Positions 1-10,398 of a stretch of 64,000 nucleotides of DNA are shown here, piece by piece. Each line of letters begins with the position of its first letter. Positions within the stretch are counted from its first letter, which is position 1. Below the pieces are notes generated by a model. That model was given only the letters and a program-made list of their open reading frames with translations, was not told where the DNA came from and did no database searches. The DNA is taken from contig CP085829.1 of NCBI GenBank assembly GCA_020809705.1, forward strand, positions 4,464,001-4,528,000, given 5' to 3'. Origin of the DNA: Calonectria ilicicola (lineage: Eukaryota; Ascomycota; Sordariomycetes; Hypocreales; Nectriaceae). A program made the translations under genes and the position numbers.

Positions 1-300
1 GTACGACAACCCATTCAAACAAAACATTAGTTGATGAGTGATATTAAGTCTGTGGTTTGAAAAGAAGCACTATAGTTTGGATCTTCCCATTCTTTCAGTA
101 GAATACTGTAGTTGGTTGTGTGGCCCCGAATTCACGATTCGTGCATCTTCTTCTTGAGACACAACCAAACTCCATTCTCTGCAATGAACAAGTTACAGAT
201 GAGGATCGAAAAGTACAGAGAAATATTTAGCATAAAAGCTGGATGAAAAAAAGCCTTGATTTCGCTATAACTTTTTTGGTATCACTATTAACATGCACGT
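1..300. other. Intergenic, downstream flank of BUD22 gene
   Basis: AT-rich flank beyond the stop codon of the reverse-strand BUD22-type gene. It probably contains its 3' UTR and polyadenylation region. I see no coding frame, RNA gene or repeat here. Confidence 0.5.
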
Positions 301-1710
301 TTAGTCAAATGTAATCTTTGACCCTGCAAACGCCGCCGTCTTTTCCGCATCTTTAGCTTGCTTCCTTGCCTGCCAACTGGGATGCAAAGTTCCTTCATCG
401 TCTCTCTTAGGCGGTGGCTTCTTGGCCTCGGCCTTGGGTTCCGCATTGGCACCGGTAGCACCGCGCCGACTGAGCGGGTTTCGAATGCCCTTCTTCCATG
501 GCGTGGCTTGCCCAGCATCCCCATCCACAGCTCCACGCTTCATGTCCCAACCGGAATCGCGACCTCGCTGTCCCTTGGCGGGTGCACGCAAGTGCTTCGC
601 CTTGGCGCCGAATTTCTTTTCCCAGATGGCCTGACGCTGGCGCTGGCCGAGCCGTTTTTTAGATGGGGCAACGTCTACGTCTGACGCGGACTCGGAACCG
701 GATATGTAGCCGCCCATCAAAGACGGCAGGAATGTTGAGCCAGTCGGGCGTGCAGCCGAGGACGAGCTCTTTTCCTTCTTTCTCTTTGCAGGTGGGGGAG
801 ATGGAGATGCAGAGGCTTCTGGTTCATCTTCTTCTTCGGCCTCAGACTCCGATCCAAGCTCAGGTTCGGAAGCCGAGCCCGAAAGTGAAATGTCATCGAG
901 ATTGGGCTGTTCTTTTCCTCTGAAGCGCTCGTAGCGCGAGTCGTTGAAATCTTCCTCCTCATCTTCCGAACTTCCTAGGAGATGGTCATACTTGGATAAC
1001 GCCTTTTCCTCTGTGGCTTCGTCTTCGCTGTCGAGTTCTTCTGGGACAGGGGCATCCGCATCCTCATCATCAGAAAATCCATTCCATTCTGATTCATCCT
1101 CCTCCTCAACAGACTCTCGCACATCTTCCTCGTCGGCATCCTCCTGAATTTCATCTTTGGGCGGCTTCGGCTGCTCTTCATTCTCGGCCTTGCCCTTGCG
1201 CAAGCGCTTTCCCTTTGCGGGAACCTTAATGTTGAGGGCCTCGCACACGGTCTTGACCGCGCGATTGACAGCCTGCTTGACGGGATCACGGTTGTACAAG
1301 CCGCTGGTAACATTGTGTAGAGCTACGCGTTCCTCTTCAGAGAGTTCGGGTTTCGCGAGGCCGCGACGAATTACTTCAGGTAGGTCGGGGGATTCGGCGA
1401 CGGCTTTGATTTTTAGGAGAGACGAGTGCATGTGCGCGCGGGCGGTCTGGTGAAGATCGAGCGACTGCAAGCTTGGTCAATGACATGGCCTGAGATTATT
1501 TGGATCAATTGGATTACAAACCTTTAGCACAGCGACCTCGCGGTCCAGACGTTCCTTCTTGTCGGGTGTGATGCCATCTTCACGGAGGCGCTTGCTGAGA
1601 CGTTGTCGCTCGAAGCCCTTGGCCGCCTTGAGGGCGCGAGAGATGTCGTCCGAATGCTTGTTGAGCTTTTCCTGTAGGTTGACCTCGCCGGAGCGCTTTC
1701 GTTTGGGCAT
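301..1710 (-). CDS. BUD22: BUD22 family nucleolar protein (two exons)
   Basis: Predicted 450 residues. Exon 1 is 1522-1710, starting with MPKRKRSGEVNLQEK. A 57-nt phase-0 intron (1465-1521, GTTTGT...TTGCAG) joins it to exon 2 (301-1464). The N-terminus is basic and helical, the middle is a long Asp/Glu/Ser-rich acidic stretch (about residues 120-260), and the C-terminus carries the conserved basic block ending LHPSWQARK...ITFD that is characteristic of the BUD22/SRFBP1 domain. In yeast Bud22 is needed for 18S rRNA maturation and 40S subunit production in the nucleolus. The join is supported by helix continuity and by the family match on both sides. It diverges from the dehydrogenase gene over a 386-bp spacer. 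Confidence 0.82.
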
Positions 1711-2096
1711 TTTGGCGTTGTGAGGGCTTGCGTCGTTGATGGGGCTCGGTTTTGGTAGCTCTGGGAAAATCGACGTCAGGTTGAAGAAATTCTAGACAGT
1801 AGCGATAATACGTTGATAACTGTATAATTTGTGTGATCTGTGTGTCATGCACAGTGCGACGCGTTCTCATGCAACTATCGTCGACCCTTGCCATCGGAGC
1901 CGCTCGACGATGGTGGGGGTGTCGCATGATGCGGGGGCCGATGGAAGCTGCGTCATGCCGAAATCCGATTTGGCTTGATTTAGATCCAACTTCCCTCCTA
2001 CATCTTTTTTTCTTCTCATAGGACAAGGCAAGATTGCTGGTTTCTTGGTTGATCGACGAGTTGGCTAGCATAACTTGAATTCATCTGCTCTCCACT
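1711..2096. promoter_or_regulatory. Divergent intergenic promoter region (BUD22 / dehydrogenase)
   Basis: 386 bp between two start codons that point away from each other, so it must hold both promoters. No specific binding site can be assigned from sequence alone. Confidence 0.45.
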
Positions 2097-3260
2097 ATGA
2101 CTTCGCACCCCAGTGACGCCTCCCTAGAGGCAAATACTCTCTTTAATGTCAACGGCCTAGTAGCTCTAGTTACAGGAGGCGGCTCCGGTTAGTTGTTTGA
2201 GACAGTCTGAAAACAAAGCTAACGCTATCGCAGGTATCGGACTCATGATGACCAAGGCCCTAGCACGCAACGGTGCGGCCAAAGTGTACATTGCAGGTCG
2301 CCGACTTGAAGTGCTACAAGAAGCCGCTGCTTCGGTCGGCCCCAACGTGATTCCCGTCCAGTGTGATGTAACAAGCAAAACCAGTCTCGAGGAAACGGTA
2401 GCATTTGTTGAAAAGGACGCTGGATACCTAAACTTGTTGGTATGCAACGCCGGTATCGCAGGTCCTCAGGTCAAACCGATGACGCCAGAGACAACGCTCG
2501 ATGATTGGGTGAGCCAAAACTGGGCACACGATTTCGACTCTTACGTGCAGCCATTTGCTATCAACACGGCCGCAGTGTGGTTCACAACCATGGCCTTCCT
2601 GAAACTCTTGGACAAGGGCAACCAGGCCGGCAACATTCCACAGACATCACAGGTAGTGATAACAAGCTCTATCGGTGGGTTGAACAAAAAGGCACCCGGA
2701 GGATTTGCATACGGCCAGAGCAAAGCCGGAGCAATCCTGGCAACCAAGCAGCTAGCCGTGGCATTGCCTCAATGGAATATCCGGTAAGTGATGGCGTCTC
2801 AAATGAGGCCTCCCTCGTCACTAGGACAAAAGTGTTGAGTGATATTCCGACGGCATTGCTCGGTTATTCATGTTGAGTTGGCTAACTCGGCGCTGGACCG
2901 TGATTCTAGGGCAAACTGTATAGCACCAGGGTGTAAGTTGGCCATCTGTCTCATCTCCTTTTGCCGCCCTGTAACCTCGGATATGGTTCCACGTTACATA
3001 AGACTAACACGACGGATTTACCTGTAGTGTTCCCGAGCGAAATGTCGGCACCCATCGTGGATCTCTACGGAGGCGGGGAGGGTGCATCGAGCGGGACCAT
3101 CAGCGTGCCTGCAGCAGCCGTTCCGATGCGGCGGTTGGGCGACGAGCAGGACATGGCGGGCACGTTGCTGTATCTCGTCTCCCGAGCGGGTGCTTACACG
3201 AACGGGGCAGTGGTGACGGTGGATGGAGGCCGGCTCGGTAACTTCCCGGCGGCTGCTTAA
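2097..3260 (+). CDS. Short-chain dehydrogenase/reductase (SDR), four exons
   Basis: Predicted 298 residues from exons 2097-2187, 2234-2783, 2910-2932 and 3028-3260. All junctions are GT-AG and keep frame. The first intron splits the cofactor motif: TGGGSG before it and IGLMM after it give the classical Rossmann TGxxxGIG near residue 28. NAG is present as CNAGIAG, the active-site Ser is in SSIGG, and YGQSK supplies the catalytic YxxxK. The C-terminus has the usual IAPGLFPSEM segment, where the 23-nt third exon falls, and ends in VDGGRLG. It is a classical NAD(P)-dependent oxidoreductase, most like fungal RhlG/3-oxoacyl-reductase-like SDRs. Substrate is unknown. No pathway partners lie nearby. 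Confidence 0.88.
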
Positions 3261-6200
3261 GCGGCCTCAACACGACGAGATGGTGTCGAGTGGGCCGTGA
3301 CCGGACATGTAGTTGCGGCACTCGAACCCTGGCCCGCCCGGACATCAACGCCACGCGCGGCCGTCTGGCTTTTGACTACGACCCTTGGAAAACGGGCGAA
3401 TCATGGCTGCGGCGGCATCGCATGACGAGCTGGAGGAGGCGGGCAGGGCTGCGCGCGCATAGATCATTTCATCATCGCACATTGAAGCCCGGCCGTCCAA
3501 CCAGCAGTCGAGACATGGTCTTGTTCCTGACCGAGCCGTAAGGCACGGAAGCTCTAGGTGTGACCCGTTTCGGAAGGCCGTCGAGTTCAAGATTCTGGGC
3601 CACGCAACGCCTCGGAAATCTGGCGACTTGTCGTCGTAGTGTCGTGTTGTTGAATGCAGCCCCTGTTGAGGACATCTGAAATTGCACCAATGAGCCCACC
3701 ACATGGCGTCTGAGTCGTGTGATATTTACGTCGTCTTGGGGTAATAGCTTTTTACTCCAAGTTCCCCATATTCCGGAAGGTTCAGCCGACATCAAAACAT
3801 TGGGGGGTTGTTATCTATACTTTTGGTCGGGTTGCCCCCAATCCAAGTGTTGATATCTATCACACCTTCGGTCAGGCTCGGTGAGCGCCACCAGCCCTCC
3901 CTTGGCTCAACGAGTTGACGAGTCCTATATCCACGTAAATCCGGAGCTGTAGCGGTCTAGGAAAAAGTTTCTGTTGCCCCCATTATTGATGCAAGGATAG
4001 ACCAAATCCTGTTGACTGGTTTTTACTTGCCCACTTTGCCCAGCCTTTCGAGTCCTAGCCCCTACGGTCATGGCGTTCCTCTAGAGAACTAGGTGTAAAA
4101 CAAAGATCCCCCCAACGGGGAGCAATGCCCGCATATGTTTTGGTAACATGCTTGGGGTCGTTTGATAGAAATTTGGGGGTTGGGGTTGCTGACTCGTGTG
4201 AGAATGTCGTGATTTTTCTTGTTCCCCTTGTTGAAGCCCCAACTGTCACAGTGACATTTGGCATTGGCAGCACGGCACCTGAGGTCGCTTTGTAGACAAG
4301 GCTCTCCACCTCCATGTTTTTTCTCCCTCCACACCCCAAACTTGACCAGGTACGACCCCACTATGGCCCAAGCTCTTTGAGCTCGGGGGGACCACCAGCA
4401 AAACGCCTGCTGGGCCTTGTGTCTGTGTCGAAGCTCCAGGTACAGAATGTTTTCCAGCCCGAGTTCAACAGCCGGATGGGGCCGTTCTGATGGGGCCGCT
4501 AGCACTCCGCGGCGGCGCAATCACAGCGCAAGAATGCCGTGAACTGCACCCGATGCTACCGTCCTGCTACACTGGCTGACGGTGGCAGCGCTCATGTTGG
4601 GCGACGTCATCGTTCCTCGGAGCATTACAACACATGCCATGTGCAAGCCCATGATGGAATGTGGTGCAGTTGCAGCCTCAAGCTAGCCCCCACGGCCACA
4701 AACCTGAAGCCGAACAATCATGTCCGGGGTTGCACATGGGATTTTTTTTATTGTCTAAACGCTTAAAACACGCAATAATCAAATCTCTGGGTTGTTGTCT
4801 GGCTTTCGGACATGTGGTTCCAAAATGACGTGGTGCACGATCGTCTATCCAGTGAGACCACTGCCATAACCGAGGATATAGTGGCCTAGTTTAGGCTTTA
4901 GCGCACAGCTGAAGGATCTTGTATCTTATTTCGTGAGAGTTTTTGTCTAATCCCGCTAGCCACAGACCTATTCACAAGCGGAGCGTGGATGTGAATCCCG
5001 CTGACGGTTCATTGTTGACGGGTCGCTGGTCCCTGACATGGGTGAGACACTGTAACCTTGTAGAACATTACAAGCGATCCCCAATCAATATGCGTTGAAG
5101 AAAAAAAGCCTCTGAAGACCAGCCAAACCTGTATTTTCTTTTCAGCTTGTTCTTTTTTGTTAAAAAGCACATGCAAATAGTAGATCGATCCCATGATGAG
5201 TGTCGGAAATGCATAATCCGAGCCGAGCATTAATTTGTACGAGCCGAGCACCGAGTCGCAGTGGATCGTCAAGCTTGACAGCAGCGGCCCGCTCGCTTTC
5301 TTGAGCCGCGTGTGGATGCTGCTGCTGCTGCTGTCCCCGTCCCCTTGCTCAATGCTTGTTCGTTCGTCCCATTTGTTGGGTCTCTTTGCGAATTAGCGTT
5401 CGCCAAACACGGGCAAGACATTTCTAATTCAGAGCGCACCCAGTGTGCTCACCAATCCCGCTGTTGATATCACTCAGCCAAGTATCTGGCAGGCATGGGC
5501 ACTATCAGACTTTCACATCCCACTCTTGATGTGTCGCCCTAGCCTGCACAATTGCACGCCGTCTGCAAGCCCCTCTGCGTCGCAAAAAGCAAACATGCTG
5601 CAGCCTTTTTTCCAAGCAGCCAAGCACCTGCTGGATTCCGGCCCGGCTCCGGCCATCTTGTCGACACCCAGAGCCAGAGCATTTAAATAACTGCCATGGC
5701 ACCGCCACGGGCACAACTCTAAGCTGGCGGGCGCGCGAGGGGGGTTTGTGGCGTGGACGTGGGCGGCTTTTAGATGGTGTTGTGCGACAAAAGATGTCGA
5801 GGTCTGTCTCTTTGGGCAGGGCTGTCTCTCGTGCCCAGCACCAGGGTCTGGCATGGCAGCCCTGTCTCAACCCATGCGAATGCGAATCTGTAGAGTCTAG
5901 ACTAGAAAATCAATATCCGGATTGTCCATGCCACGACCATCTCGACAGGGACCGCACAGGCTTGAATCGCAAGGACAAAAGAAAAGTCGCCGATCCCTTT
6001 TTTGAAGCCGGACTTTTATTCCATCGCCGATTAACCACGGTTAACGTCGCTTCGGAACACACCCGGCGTAGGCCCAGGCCCACCCCGGCCGGCTTCTGCA
6101 CTTGAGCTCAGCAAGAAATGTCCGTCATCCCAGCCCGTCTCTCTCGCTCTGCTGCTGCTTGTTGCTGGGCTGGCTTGGCTTGGCTTGGCTGGCTGGACCC

Positions 6201-7876
6201 CAACCTAGCTAGCGTCGAGTGTCCAGTGCCAGTGCCAATGCCCACCAGACGCATGCACGCTCCCCGCTAATCGTCAACGTCGTGCGTCTGTCTGGCGTCG
6301 GCCGCGACTCAGCAGAACTGTAGCTATCGACGACGACGTCGCCTCTGAACCACGAAACCGGCTGTAGACGCTCTGCGACTCTGCAACGGCCGGCCCGGAC
6401 ACTGCAATGGCACGGTGTGTGCGCAAGCAGGGCGACGGTCGCGCTCAAGCTGAGACGGCTACAGCCAGCCAAGATAATGGTAGCAGCAACTCCTCACGTA
6501 CTAGGTCATCACTCGTCATCCGTCTCCCACTATCCCGCCTTGAAACAGCCTCCCGAGCCGCCCAAACTCAAACCCCGCAGTTGCTCCCAAATCATGGATG
6601 GGCGATTCTCGCCGTGTTTGGCCGCCGCCCCGGCAGATGGTGTGAGAGTGCGAGGGCGAAAATGGTTGAATGCGACGCTGTGGCAGCATCAACGGTGACG
6701 TTGGCCTGCCTCAGCCAGTCGCCGCTCTCCAAAAGCATGAACCACCATCGCAGAGCAGAGTTACACGGCACCAGAGCACCACACCTGACCTCGGAGAGGT
6801 GACGGCGTCTCGGTGAGTGGCCAGCACCTTGCTTTGTTGCCCTTTTGCCTAACAATTGCCGTGTCTGATGGCTGATGGAGGGTCGCCAGTGGTCAAGACG
6901 ACTTTAACCGTCGTCATCGACATGCCGCTGGGTAAATATCACAGCATCCTCTGTTCCTTTCTTGCGAAACTAATAAAGTAACTCCATCCCGTTTCGCAAT
7001 CCCCCTCCTTCCCCGCGTCTTGGATTGTCACATTTCCCGTACCATCCCGTGATAAATGCCACTATTGCCCTCTTGGTCCTCGGGCTGGATCTGACTCTTG
7101 CGTCCGTTTTCTTTCTTGGTGCATTGTCCCTCTATGCAATTCCGTATTCTCCCTAGAAACGTCAGTTTTCGGCATTAGTCTGCTATTTCCATTACCTAGT
7201 CGGTGTCTCGACCGCTTTCCAAAGATATTAGGCCTTGCAAGGGACGGTCTATCATTCTCCGCGAGTTCTCCGTGAGAGCCCCGCCAGCAGCAGCCGTCTG
7301 TCTGCCTGTCTTACTCACGGAACTCATCTCATCTCATCGCATCTCTTTCTCGTCGGCTCTCACGCCTGAAACCCACCAGGTACGTCTCCTCTCTCGCATC
7401 GCCTCAAACGTCCTTGTCCACTCCGAATCCTGTGCCCTGCATTGCTCCAGCAAGCGATCCACCTAGTGGTAGACCCTGGCGGCATTCCATCACCGTCGAC
7501 TTACACCCCTCCCCTTACTTCCGACCCCCCTACAGCAACCACCTACCTACCCCCACCCCCAGCCCGGGCCCACTCCCCGGCCGAGGTGAAGGTCCGGATC
7601 TCTTCGGCCCTGGATGCCCTTGAACGTCATGTTGCAAGTGTTGACTTGTGCTCGGCTGTAAGCCACTGCTTCTCCACACCCCATTGTCCTTCCGTGGACT
7701 ATCGCCTGTTATATTAAACCCCCGCCATGCCCTTCACATTTCGCATCACTTACACAACCAGATCAATCCACAGCTCTCAACTACCGCCAACCTCACCGAC
7801 GCCAGCTCGCTTGGGTCACCTCTTGACTCGATTCAATCCACAACTAGGTTCCAAACACCCACCTTAGACATTCATC
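3261..7876. other. 4.6-kb gene-poor region, leader of the carrier gene
   Basis: No open frame here has convincing protein character; those present are short, overlap on both strands and are rich in Arg/Ser/Pro. 3.7-4.5 kb has G-rich runs. A (TGGCT)-type microsatellite lies at about 6170-6195. From about 6.9 kb the DNA becomes pyrimidine-rich, as in promoters and 5' leaders of highly expressed fungal genes. A CAG|GTACGT site at 7380 could be the donor of a 5'-UTR intron, but I cannot place its acceptor with confidence. Otherwise I see nothing. Confidence 0.4.
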
Positions 7877-8929
7877 ATGAGTTCAGGAAGCCTCAAGCAG
7901 GCCGCTGAGTCCGCTCGCGCCAAGACTACCGAAGTCATGAACGCCGCTAGGGGCGACTCAGTTGCCATTGCCAACGACCTTCTTCACTCTCCCGTCGTAA
8001 GGGCTGCCCTCCCCTTCATCAACGGAGGTATCAGTGGCATGGTGGCTACCACCGTCATCCAGCCCGTCGACATGATCAAGGTCCGAATCCAGCTCGCCGG
8101 TGAGGGATCCGCTACCGGCCCCAAGCCCACTGCATTGTCAGTCACTCGAAACATCCTTGCCAGCGGCAAGGCGCTCGACTTGTACACTGGTCTCTCTGCT
8201 GGTCTCCTCCGACAGGCCGTCTACACCACCGCCCGCCTGGGTATCTTTGACACTATCATGGGATCGATGACTGCCCGCGCCAAGGCTGAAGGACGACAGA
8301 TTGGCTTCTCCGAGCGAGCAACTGCTGGTCTCACGGCCGGTGGTATTGCTGCCATGATCGGTAACCCTGCCGACCTTGCTCTGATCCGCATGCAGAGCGA
8401 TGGCCTCAAGCCCCTTGCCGAACGAAAGAACTACAAGTCTGTCATTGATGCCCTCAGCTCTATCGCTAAGGGTGAGGGTGTTGCTGCGCTTTGGTCTGGA
8501 GCTGCCCCCACCGTTGTGCGAGCCATGGCTCTTAACTTCGGTCAGCTTGCCTTCTTTAGCGAGGCTAAGGCTCAGCTTAAGCAGAACACTGAGCTTTCCA
8601 CTCAAGCCCAGACCCTCAGCGCAAGTGCTATCGCAGGCTTCTTCGCCTCATTCTTCTCCCTTCCCTTCGACTTTGTCAAGACCCGACTTCAGAAGCAGCA
8701 AAAGGGCCCTGACGGCAAGGTCCCCTACCGTGGCATGGTTGACTGCTTTGCCAAGGTCGCCAAGCAGGAGGGCATCTTCCGATTCTATCGTGGATTCGGT
8801 ACCTACTACGTCCGAATTGCTCCCCACGCGTAAGTTCTTCCCTCATTAAAATTATTTGATCAAATGCTGACTGTTTGCAGAATGGTAACACTCATCGTTG
8901 CCGACTACCTTGGCTTCATTACCAAATAA
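7877..8929 (+). CDS. Mitochondrial carrier, 2-oxoglutarate/malate type
   Basis: Predicted 333 residues, exons 7877-8829 and 8881-8929 (51-nt intron, GTAAGT...TTGCAG). Three tandem carrier repeats are visible through their signatures: QPVDMIKVRIQ (about residue 62), NPADLALIRMQ (about 162) and LPFDFVKTRLQ (about 262). The block LPFINGGISGMVATT at the start of helix 1 and the overall pattern match the oxoglutarate/malate carrier (SLC25A11) branch. It should sit in the inner mitochondrial membrane and exchange 2-oxoglutarate for malate or a similar dicarboxylate. The N-terminus is about 30 residues longer than in the animal protein. The last exon encodes only 16 residues. Smooth, C-ending codon use and a long pyrimidine-rich leader suggest strong expression. 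Confidence 0.88.
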
Positions 8930-9372
8930 ACTGCCACGACGAAATAATGTTGGCGGATAGATTTCTTATTAGGCGTTGGATAAGCATTGCTATGGGGTTT
9001 TAGGCTGGAACTTTGGGATACCATTACTTTTGTGTCAATTTCCTTGTGTTTGGTGTAGCTGGTATGAATAAAAGAATGCTTCCAATGCTGTTAATACCCA
9101 GAATGCGAGTGTAAATGATGAGTAGAGGTGGATGAAAATTTGCGCCGGGTATCATGAGCTCTCTCAAACCTACTGGAAACTTGTTGCTGTCACTACCAGC
9201 AGAGCCAACATTAGTTTCCAATATGATGTCTTGCGCTTCTCTACTCTTCGTAGCTTTGTGTAGGATGGGACAGAGCATGGTTGCGAAATGGACAAAGTAG
9301 CTGACTAAGGCATTTGCTTACCCCGCCACAACCCGCATGCGTCATATATACGATAATAAATCGCTTGATCAT
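8930..9372. other. Intergenic, 3' flank of carrier gene
   Basis: AT-rich 3' flank with a likely 3' UTR up to about 9.1 kb. No coding or RNA feature is seen before the SINE-like repeat begins. Confidence 0.4.
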
Positions 9373-9587
9373 AACAGCGGGGCGAGCTCCCATTGCGCAA
9401 CAGCGGCGTCAAGTCGCTCTCGTCTAGTGGTTAGGACATTTCGTTGTGGTCAAATTTGAGCATCCCGAGAAAACCTGTGTTCGATTCACAGGAGGTTAGT
9501 CCAATCCAACAATCTACATCAACCAACATTCACTAACATGATTAATAAAAGCGACAAACTCGCTCTCCCTATCTTTTTGCATTTTTA
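9373..9587 (+). repeat. tRNA-His-derived SINE-like repeat, copy 1
   Basis: About 215 bp, matched by a second inverted copy at 16084-16289. A leader starting AACAGCGGGGCGAGCTCC is followed by a tRNA-like body from 9413. That body has a D-arm/A box (TCTAGTGGTTAGGA), an anticodon arm with GTG at 9446-9448, and an intron-like insert after position 37 that is closed by a TTTCG/CGAGA stem. It then has a perfect T-arm (CTGTG-TTCGATT-CACAG) containing the B box. The 3' side GAGGTTAG does not pair with the 5' side GTCGCTC, so it is not an ordinary tRNA. After about 50 diverged bases comes a conserved 3' motif AAAAGCGACAAACTCGCTCT and a T-rich tail. This layout (tRNA head, unrelated body, T-rich end) fits a SINE. 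Confidence 0.72.
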
Positions 9588-10235
9588 TCGTAGATTCTTT
9601 TTTTGATTCTTTTTTGATTCTTTTTCTGGGCCCCGTGTAGATGCCCTCGGTCGAGGATTTCACTTCCACAATTGCATTCTTTTCCATGCAATTCATTCTC
9701 ACTCAATCAATTTGTCGTCCGGTTCCTGCGTGCCTGGACTTCCAATTTGCATTTCATATATCGCAATCTTTTAAATGTTGAAAGTACAAGGCACCAGTGA
9801 CAACTTTCTGCTCAAATAGCTAATGCATAGCATTGCGGCCAGCTTTCGATCAACGCAAACAATTCCATCTTGTGAGCTTTTTTTTCATTTAAACTTGTCG
9901 CTTTGTCACTGGCCCATTTATAGCGACACATCCAAAATATTTATTTCGACTCCTTTTAGAACCTATGCCTGTCGCTCAGGGATGGGATGTTTACATAATT
10001 GGCTGGGAATGAAGGCCGCTCTGTCAGGCTAGATTTCTCGAGAGCAATAGAATAAATGTAGAACTTAACGCTAGCGCTGCCATGTAAGGAGAGCATTAGA
10101 ACCTGTAGGCCTACGCTTATTTACAATTACCTAGTCATTACCCTGCCCCCATCGCCCCTACTTGGCAGCAAGAACATTGGCAAGAATAACGTGAACTGGT
10201 GCTCGACCGCCCGACTGTAGCGGCCCAGCTATTAC
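9588..10235. other. Intergenic DNA between SINE-like copy 1 and the hAT element
   Basis: AT-rich, with repeated GATTCTTTTT units at about 9593-9628 directly after the SINE-like repeat, perhaps part of its tail. No gene is evident. Confidence 0.4.
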
Positions 10236-10243
10236 CCAACGGG
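10236..10243. repeat. Left 8-bp target-site duplication of hAT element
   Basis: CCAACGGG immediately before the left inverted repeat. The same octamer follows the right inverted repeat at 13314-13321. Eight bases is the duplication length of the hAT superfamily. Confidence 0.92.
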
Positions 10244-10266
10244 CAGCGCTGCGGTCAATTCAAATC
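10244..10266 (+). repeat. Left terminal inverted repeat of hAT element
   Basis: Starts CAGCGCTGCGGTCAATTC. It is identical over 23 bp to the reverse complement of 13291-13313 and then diverges (G versus T). Confidence 0.93.
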
Positions 10267-10370
10267 GCCTCAATTCAATTCAATTCAAATCGAGAAAACG
10301 ATTGTTCAATTCAATTCAAATACAATGATCAATTTGATTGAATTGATTGAGTTGGATATAGGGTATTTAG
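10267..10370 (+). repeat. Left subterminal TCAATTCAAAT array of hAT element
   Basis: Repeated CAATTCAATTCAAAT units, with further degenerate CAATTTGATTGAATTGATTG units, fill the space between the left TIR and the coding region. Subterminal short repeats are known transposase binding sites in hAT elements. That role here is an inference. Confidence 0.75.
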
Positions 10371-10398
10371 TGTAGATGTGTGATTTTTTGGCTGAGTT

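Noticed and set aside
6407..6802. 131-codon frame upstream of the carrier gene
   Set aside because: Random-like composition, no motif, several overlapping frames of similar length in the same DNA.
8138..8605. 155-codon reverse frame inside the carrier gene
   Set aside because: Lies antisense to well-conserved carrier repeats with biased codon use; no independent support.
9413..9500. Functional tRNA-His gene at 9413 (and its twin at 16249, reverse)
   Set aside because: D-, anticodon- and T-arms are convincing, but the acceptor 5' and 3' sides do not pair in either copy and both copies share extra flanking sequence. Called a tRNA-derived repeat instead.
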